Source of the DNA: Chloroflexota bacterium
GTDB taxonomy: Bacteria > Chloroflexota > Anaerolineae > Promineifilales > Promineifilaceae
Assembly: GCA_014584575.1 (NCBI GenBank)
Contig: JACTMP010000055.1
Location: forward strand, 1 to 55,413
Direction of reading: 5' to 3'
Length of the DNA: 55,413 nucleotides
Part shown: positions 50,927 to 55,413 of the stretch, piece after piece
Layout of the letters: each line of letters starts with the position of its first letter
Position numbering within the stretch: the first letter of the stretch is position 1
The notes under the pieces: generated by a model
What the model saw: the letters and a program-made list of their open reading frames with translations, nothing else
What the model was told of the DNA's origin: nothing
Databases searched by the model: none
Made by a program: the position numbers and the translations under genes

Positions 50927-52534
50927 TCAACTTTCCACCAGCCAATATGCTGCGCGAGGGGCTAATGATAGTTCACGGCCGTGCCAAACGAATCTGTCCG
51001 GGTTGAGCAGGTTGTGATATGCCGCCGCACCCTCCAACTCTGCCCGCTGCACCACATCTGACAAATTAAACACACACAACACCGACCGATCACCGTTTAC
51101 CGATAACCGATCACCGAAGCGCCGGAAGGCGAGTACGGCCGTGTTCCCCGTCTCCACAAATTCAAAATCCCCCCGCCGCAAAGCGAGCTGACTCTGCCGT
51201 GTTTGCAGCAGAAAACGCAGCCGGTTCAGGTAAGAACCGGGATCATCCTCCTGCGCGGTCACATTCCGTTGGTGATAATCATCATTCACCGGTAGATACG
51301 TCTCATTAGCCTGGGAAAAACCGGCGTTCTTCGAGTCGTCCCACTGCATCGGTGTGCGGCAGCCATGCCGGTCTGGCAGCCAGATGTTATCCCCCATCCC
51401 AATCTCATCCCCATAATACACAATCGGCGTGCCTGGCAACGATAAAAACAGCGCATGGAGCAAAAACCACTTAGCCGGATCATGATCAAGCAGCGGCGCC
51501 AGCCGCCGCCGGATGCCCAGGTTCAAGCGCATACGCGGTTCTGGCGCATATTGCTCCCACATCCACTGCCGCACTTCTGGCGTCACCATCTCCAGCGTCA
51601 GTTCGTCGTGGTTGCGCAAAAAGGTCATCCACTGCGTGCCCGGTGGAATCGGCGGCGTTTGCGCCCAAATCTCCACAATCGGCGTCTTGTCCTGCGCCCT
51701 TAGCGCCTGGTACAGTCGGGGCATAATGGGAAAGTGGAAACAGACCTGAAATTCAGGATTTTCCGGTGTGCCAAAATAGGGCAGCAAATCTTCCGGCCAC
51801 TGGTTCGCCTCGGCAATCAGCAGCGTACCGGGATATTCGTTGTCCACCATCCGCCGCATTTTCTTCAGAAATTCATGCGTCTCCGGCAGATTTTCACAGT
51901 TTGTCCCTTCCCGTTCATACAGATAGGGAATGGCGTCCACGCGGAAACCATCAATGCCCATATCCAGCCAAAAGCGCATGATGTCAAACATCTCCTCATG
52001 CACTTTGGGATTATCGTAGTTCAAATCGGGCTGGCTGCTGTAAAAGCGGTGCCAGAAATACTGCCCGGCTACTTCATCATACGTCCAGTTTGACTTTTCC
52101 ACGTCCAGGAAGATGATGCGGGTCTCGGCATATTCCGTGCCCGTGTCGCTCCACACGTAATAGTCGCGGTAGGGGGAGTTTTTATCTTGCCGCGCCGCCT
52201 GGAACCAGGGGTGCTGGTCGGACGTGTGGTTCATCACCATGTCCGTAATCACCCGCAGCCCAAGCGCGTGGGCCGCATCCAGAAACGCCTTAAAATCAGC
52301 CAGCGTGCCAAAGTCAGGGTGTACATCCCGGTAATCGGAAATGTCATACCCCCCGTCCAACAGCGGCGAGGCGTAATGGGGCATAATCCATATGCAATTG
52401 ACGCCTAGCGACTTGATGTGATCTAACCGGGCTATTGCCCCTCGAAAGTCCCCGTGCCCATCCCCATTACTGTCCTGATAAGCCCGAATATATAACTCGT
52501 AAAAAACTGCGTCGTGGTACCACTCGGCTGCCAT
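50927..52534 (-). CDS. treS: Trehalose synthase / maltose alpha-glucosyltransferase (GH13)
   Basis: 535 residues. GH13 barrel: WYHDAVFYELYIRAYQDSNG, motif I DMVMNHTSDQH, motif II GFRVDAIPYLYEREGTNC with the nucleophile Asp (about 200), motif III LIAEANQW with the acid Glu, and motif IV FLRNHDEL. The YLYEREGTNCENLPETH stretch is distinctive of TreS, which interconverts maltose and trehalose. It lies after maltose-type permeases on the same strand. Near the C-terminus the residues GDRLSVNGDR come from a GGTAATC-type heptamer array, an odd in-frame insertion. Confidence 0.92.
   Translation of the reverse strand: MAAEWYHDAVFYELYIRAYQDSNGDGHGDFRGAIARLDHIKSLGVNCIWIMPHYASPLLDGGYDISDYRDVHPDFGTLADFKAFLDAAHALGLRVITDMVMNHTSDQHPWFQAARQDKNSPYRDYYVWSDTGTEYAETRIIFLDVEKSNWTYDEVAGQYFWHRFYSSQPDLNYDNPKVHEEMFDIMRFWLDMGIDGFRVDAIPYLYEREGTNCENLPETHEFLKKMRRMVDNEYPGTLLIAEANQWPEDLLPYFGTPENPEFQVCFHFPIMPRLYQALRAQDKTPIVEIWAQTPPIPPGTQWMTFLRNHDELTLEMVTPEVRQWMWEQYAPEPRMRLNLGIRRRLAPLLDHDPAKWFLLHALFLSLPGTPIVYYGDEIGMGDNIWLPDRHGCRTPMQWDDSKNAGFSQANETYLPVNDDYHQRNVTAQEDDPGSYLNRLRFLLQTRQSQLALRRGDFEFVETGNTAVLAFRRFGDRLSVNGDRSVLCVFNLSDVVQRAELEGAAAYHNLLNPDRFVWHGRELSLAPRAAYWLVES
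51081..51117. repeat. Heptamer array inside treS
   Basis: GATCACC, GTTTACC, GATAACC, GATCACC in tandem (51088-51115), same family as 11074 and 52553. It codes for GDRLSVNGDR in the C-terminal beta domain of the trehalose synthase. No complementary arm is present, so this is a one-armed array in a coding region. Confidence 0.8.
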
Positions 52535-52552
52535 CCTACCTCACAGATGAGA

Positions 52553-52624
52553 GGTAATCGGTTATCGGTAATCGGTTATCGGATTATCGCTCACTGATTA
52601 CTGATAACCGATTACCGATTACCC
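52553..52624. repeat. Heptamer-word hairpin at malG/treS junction (GGTAATC family)
   Basis: Left words GGTAATC, GGTTATC, GGTAATC, GGTTATC, GGATTATC; right words GATTACT, GATAACC, GATTACC, GATTACC. They form a long hairpin filling the 84-bp gap between permease and treS. The permease's stop codon TAA (52619-52621) is provided by the repeat. Confidence 0.85.
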
Positions 52625-53722
52625 TTTCACCGAACCGGCCATCATGCCACGCACAAAGTAGCGCTGCAAGCCAAAGAACACGGCCAACGGCAGCACCATG
52701 GAGACGAAGGCTCCGGCCGTGAGCAAATGCCATTCACTGCCGCGTGAACCGACAATGGCTGCCATACGCTGTGTCACCAGTTCAAATTCCGGGTTGCCGC
52801 CCAGGAAGATCAGGGCCACCAGGTAATCATTCCACACCCACAGGAATTGGAAGATGGCAAAGGAAGCCAGCGCCGGTACCGACAGGGGCAAAACCAGCCG
52901 GGTAAACACCGTGAAGTGGGAAGCGCCATCAATAAAAGCTGACTCAAGCGTCTCACGGGGCAGGGTGCTGATGTAGTTGAAGAGCAGGTAGGTAGCCAGG
53001 GCCAGACCAAAGCCGGTGTGCGCCAGCCAGATCGCCAGGAATGTGCCGTTAATCTGCAAGGCCCGGTAGTCCCGCAACAACGGCACCAGGGCGATTTGCA
53101 GCGGCACCACCAGCATGGCCACTACCAGGATAAACATCCACTTTCGGCCGGGGAAACTCATCCAGGCAAAGGCATAGGCGGCAAAGGCGGCGATTAGAAT
53201 GGGGATCACCGTCGAGGGAATGGTCACGGCCAGGCTGTTCAAGAAGGCTCTGGTCATATTGTCGCCAGGCACCACTTCCACCGTACCATCGGGCCGCGTA
53301 AACTCAAAACTCTGGCCGCCCAAAACCTGCCGGTAATTGTCCAGCGTGAAATTCCAACTAACCGTCCACACCTGTTCCTGAACTTCCACCATGCCAATGC
53401 GGCGGTTGCCAATCCAGGTAACGCGCTTACCATCTGGCGAGGTAACGCCATTGCGGAAATCTTCAAATGTGCCCGTAGCGCCGGCAATGACCATGACGCC
53501 GGTCGGGTCTAGCCCTTCATCGCGGGGGTTGATCGTTTCCGTTGCCTGCCATTCGCGGTGCGGTAATATCTGCCACCAGCCAGAGGTGGTAATATCGTTT
53601 CGGACACGGAAGGAGGAGATAAAGATACCTAACGTGGGAATGGTCCATATAAGGATGATGAGAAGGAGGGTACCATTCACAAACAGACTACCCAGTCGTT
53701 TTCTCGTTTTTGCGCTGCTCAT
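52619..53722 (-). CDS. ABC sugar transporter permease, MalG-type
   Basis: 367 residues with six membrane helices. Helix 1 (about 12-35) is followed by an unusually long external segment (about 40-155) before helix 2. The EAA loop ESAFIDGASHFTVFTRLVLP contacts the ATPase. It is the inner-membrane partner of the MalF-type protein, starting 1 bp after its stop. The C-terminus reads KG then stop in the heptamer repeat. The matching ATP-binding protein is not in the window. Substrate probably maltose, trehalose or similar, judged by treS. Confidence 0.9.
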   Translation of the reverse strand: MSSAKTRKRLGSLFVNGTLLLIILIWTIPTLGIFISSFRVRNDITTSGWWQILPHREWQATETINPRDEGLDPTGVMVIAGATGTFEDFRNGVTSPDGKRVTWIGNRRIGMVEVQEQVWTVSWNFTLDNYRQVLGGQSFEFTRPDGTVEVVPGDNMTRAFLNSLAVTIPSTVIPILIAAFAAYAFAWMSFPGRKWMFILVVAMLVVPLQIALVPLLRDYRALQINGTFLAIWLAHTGFGLALATYLLFNYISTLPRETLESAFIDGASHFTVFTRLVLPLSVPALASFAIFQFLWVWNDYLVALIFLGGNPEFELVTQRMAAIVGSRGSEWHLLTAGAFVSMVLPLAVFFGLQRYFVRGMMAGSVKG

Positions 53723-53723
53723 C

Positions 53724-54887
53724 TTAAAATGCCTCCTGTTCTCTAAACTGTTTCAGGTTATAGATCATGACCGGAATGACGGCGACGAGGAGCACAATGG
53801 CAATGGCTGAGCCAAAACCGGAATTGCGATTGGTGAACGATTGCCTGTAAAACTGCGTGGCTATGACGTGTGTGCCAAATTGGCCGCCGGTCATCACCCA
53901 GACCACATCAAAAATCTTCAAAGTAAAGATGACGATGGTGGTCCAGACGGTGATTAGCGTGCCGCGAATATAGGGGATCATGATGCCGAAAAAGATGCGA
54001 AACTCGCTGGCGCCATCCATGCGGCCGGCTTCAAGCAACTCTTCCGGGATGCCTTTGAGCGCGGCCGAAAAGAGCACCATAGAGAAACCGGTTTGCAGCC
54101 AGATGACGATCACGATGAGGAAGAGGTTATTCCAGGGAGCAATATCCACCCATTGCGTCCAGGCTCTCGGAACGCCGTCAAAGCTAACGAGGATGGCGTT
54201 GAGCAGGCCAATTTGGGGTTGCCCTGGCGGCCGGTATTCGTAGATGAATTTCCAGATGATACTGGCGCCCACAAAGGAGATAGCCATGGGCAGGAAGATC
54301 AGCGATTTGGCCAGTTTCTCGTAGGCGCTGCGGTCAGCCAGGACGGCAATGAGCAGGCCAAAGGCGACAGAGAAAGTGCTGCCAAAGACAATCCACATGA
54401 TGTTGTTGCGAAACGCTTCCACCATCACCCTCTCGGTAAAAACAGCCGCGTAATTGCTCAAACCTACAAACGAATCACTGACCAATAATTCAGGAATAGA
54501 CAGCCCCTCGGGCGGCCCATCTCGATTAAACAGGCTGATCCAAAAGGTGCGCAAGGTGGGGATGGCTAAATACCAGGCCAGGATGGCCATGGCCGGCCCC
54601 ACAAATACAAATGGTTGCAGGCGTGTCGTCCACTGATCTGGCATTCGTTCGACGATGCCGTTAAAAATCCAATACAAGAGGGCGACGCCGCCTACGCCCC
54701 AGACAATGGCGACCAGGGTAATGACAATCCGGGGCGCATCGCTGTCACGCAGAAAGAGAAAACCCAGATAGAGTATGTAAAAGGCGATAGCCGGAATGGC
54801 GATAGCCAACGCGACACGACCAATAAGAGCCAGTATGCGCACCCCCAACGATGGTTGATTAACCTCTTTTCCGCTTACGTAGTTCAT
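53724..54887 (-). CDS. ABC sugar transporter permease, MalF-type
   Basis: 387 residues with about eight hydrophobic segments, two of them extra at the N-terminus (about 14-80). Permease core with EAA loop EAGRMDGASEFRIFFGIMIP and a preceding GFSMVLFSAALKGIPEELL. It forms the channel with the MalG-type protein directly downstream. Upstream lies the binding protein gene, 144 bp away, with a hairpin repeat between. Confidence 0.9.
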   Translation of the reverse strand: MNYVSGKEVNQPSLGVRILALIGRVALAIAIPAIAFYILYLGFLFLRDSDAPRIVITLVAIVWGVGGVALLYWIFNGIVERMPDQWTTRLQPFVFVGPAMAILAWYLAIPTLRTFWISLFNRDGPPEGLSIPELLVSDSFVGLSNYAAVFTERVMVEAFRNNIMWIVFGSTFSVAFGLLIAVLADRSAYEKLAKSLIFLPMAISFVGASIIWKFIYEYRPPGQPQIGLLNAILVSFDGVPRAWTQWVDIAPWNNLFLIVIVIWLQTGFSMVLFSAALKGIPEELLEAGRMDGASEFRIFFGIMIPYIRGTLITVWTTIVIFTLKIFDVVWVMTGGQFGTHVIATQFYRQSFTNRNSGFGSAIAIVLLVAVIPVMIYNLKQFREQEAF

Positions 54888-54952
54888 GTTCCCTCTCCAC
54901 TGGAAATTATGAATTATGAAGTTTGTAATAGGCGTTTTAATGCCGTTTGGGG

Positions 54953-55010
54953 GCGATAAATCGCCTACTACAAACCTGGAAGTTCAACTTCTCGAAAGAA
55001 GTTGAACTTC
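54953..55010. repeat. Mini-palindrome plus GAAGTTCAACTT hairpin
   Basis: 54953-54975 repeats the GGCGATAAATCGCC...CTACTACAAAC unit of 7466-7528. 54979-55010 is the hairpin GAAGTTCAACTTCT/AGAAGTTGAACTTC with CGAA loop, also in the hrcA leader. On the minus strand it lies between the binding protein and MalF genes, where a hairpin often limits downstream expression. Confidence 0.8.
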
Positions 55011-55031
55011 TACTTCTAAGACCACAAACGA

Positions 55032-55413
55032 CTATCTAGGCCAGGAAGCGTCAATAGCTTGCATGGCCGTATCAAGGTCAATGGAACCGGCGACGTAGCT
55101 GGAGATTTGTTCCCAGAAGGAGCCGGCGCCAACCTCACCGGGCATCAGGTCAGAACCGTCGAAACGGAAGCTGGTGGCCTGGTTAACCAGTTCGGAGACG
55201 CCCCAGTCCAGGTCAGAACCGTACATGTCCTGGGTGGCGGTCTTGTGGGCAGCGATAGCACCACCACCTTCCATCCAGCCGCTGACGGATTGTGGGGTGG
55301 TGAAGTATTCCATGAGCGCCCGAACTTCGGGACGGTCATTGAACATGGCGATCAAGTCCCCGGCAACCAGGAAGGGACGGCCGTAAGCCTCATCCACTGG
55401 CGGCAGATAGAAG
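55032..55413 (-). CDS. Sugar ABC transporter substrate-binding protein, C-terminal part
   Basis: Only the last ~126 residues are in the window; the gene runs off the right end. FYLPPVDEAYGRPFLVAGDL, EVRALMEYFTTPQSVSGWM, then the C-terminal helix AGSIDLDTAMQAIDASWP match the C-lobe of extracellular solute-binding protein family 1. It would deliver sugar to the two permeases downstream. An apparent start at 55397 is an internal Val (GTG), not a true start. Confidence 0.88.
   Translation of the reverse strand, partial: FYLPPVDEAYGRPFLVAGDLIAMFNDRPEVRALMEYFTTPQSVSGWMEGGGAIAAHKTATQDMYGSDLDWGVSELVNQATSFRFDGSDLMPGEVGAGSFWEQISSYVAGSIDLDTAMQAIDASWPR

Larger units (their letters stand above)
207..55384. 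repeat. Dispersed HIP-like octamer ACGGCCGT (first and last copies given)
   Basis: The perfect palindrome ACGGCCGT recurs across the whole window, first at 207-214 and last at 55377-55384. I counted roughly 80-90 copies by eye; at this base composition about one would be expected by chance. Copies lie inside genes on both strands and between genes. Inside genes they mostly read as Thr-Ala-Val, Asn-Gly-Arg or Arg-Pro-Ser. They are absent from the AT-rich insert (4933-6526), from about 28.2-31.5 kb (dnaK, dnaJ) and from about 51.2-55.3 kb (trehalose synthase and permeases). The pattern resembles the cyanobacterial HIP1 octamer, but the word is different. Its function is unknown. Confidence 0.9.

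Overview
This window reads as one chromosomal stretch from a Gram-positive-type, non-model bacterium, most likely a member of the Chloroflexota (Anaerolineae/Caldilineae-like). That placement is inference from gene content: a CIRCE-controlled hrcA-grpE-dnaK-dnaJ-prmA operon, two MalT-like LuxR ATPases each followed by a small 'DQAAL..GLL' protein and a DUF4386 membrane protein, a CRTAC1-type FG-GAP protein, a VTC polyphosphate polymerase paired with DUF4956, and many T/P-rich lipoproteins. GC is in the mid to high 50s except for one AT-rich insert. I found no rRNA, tRNA or CRISPR array.

Layout. 0.2-4.4 kb (minus strand): two membrane-anchored coiled-coil proteins, a lipoprotein and a DEAD-box RNA helicase. 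4.7-7.3 kb: a small lipoprotein gene split by a 1.6-kb AT-rich cassette. The cassette carries three tightly packed genes, the last two HicB-like and HicA-like, and is bounded by a 5-bp direct repeat; a HigBA toxin-antitoxin pair lies next to it. 7.5-11.7 kb: CRTAC1-like protein, M23 peptidase lipoprotein, AhpD-like protein. 12-21.2 kb: an accessory block bounded by inverted copies of a composite repeat. It holds an AfsR/SARP-type regulator divergent from SnoaL, ABM (one broken, one intact), AhpD-like, nitroreductase, VOC, hydroxylaminobenzene-mutase-like, cupredoxin, dihaem cytochrome c, a four-helix membrane protein and SRPBCC genes. This set fits reductive handling of a nitroaromatic or quinone-like compound.

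21.5-26.3 kb: DUF4956/VTC polyphosphate pair, zinc-ribbon protein, S41 protease, polyprenyl-phosphate sugar transferase. 26.4-32.4 kb: heat-shock operon under CIRCE. 32.5-46.6 kb: two copies of the LAL regulator / small protein / DUF4386 triad. Between them lie hydrolases, of which one is frameshifted and one is interrupted by a stop codon. 46.7-55.4 kb: ADP-forming acyl-CoA synthetase, Kelch protein, and a maltose/trehalose-type operon (binding protein cut by the window end, two permeases, trehalose synthase).

Three genome-scale signals overlay the genes. First, the palindrome ACGGCCGT occurs roughly 80-90 times by eye where about one is expected. Second, short heptamer words in tandem (GAGATTR, GGTAATC, GTGATGC and others) form hairpins at gene ends and operon junctions and sometimes supply the stop codon. 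Third, there are dispersed TAAA-centred mini-palindromes. The AT-rich cassette lacks the ACGGCCGT octamer.
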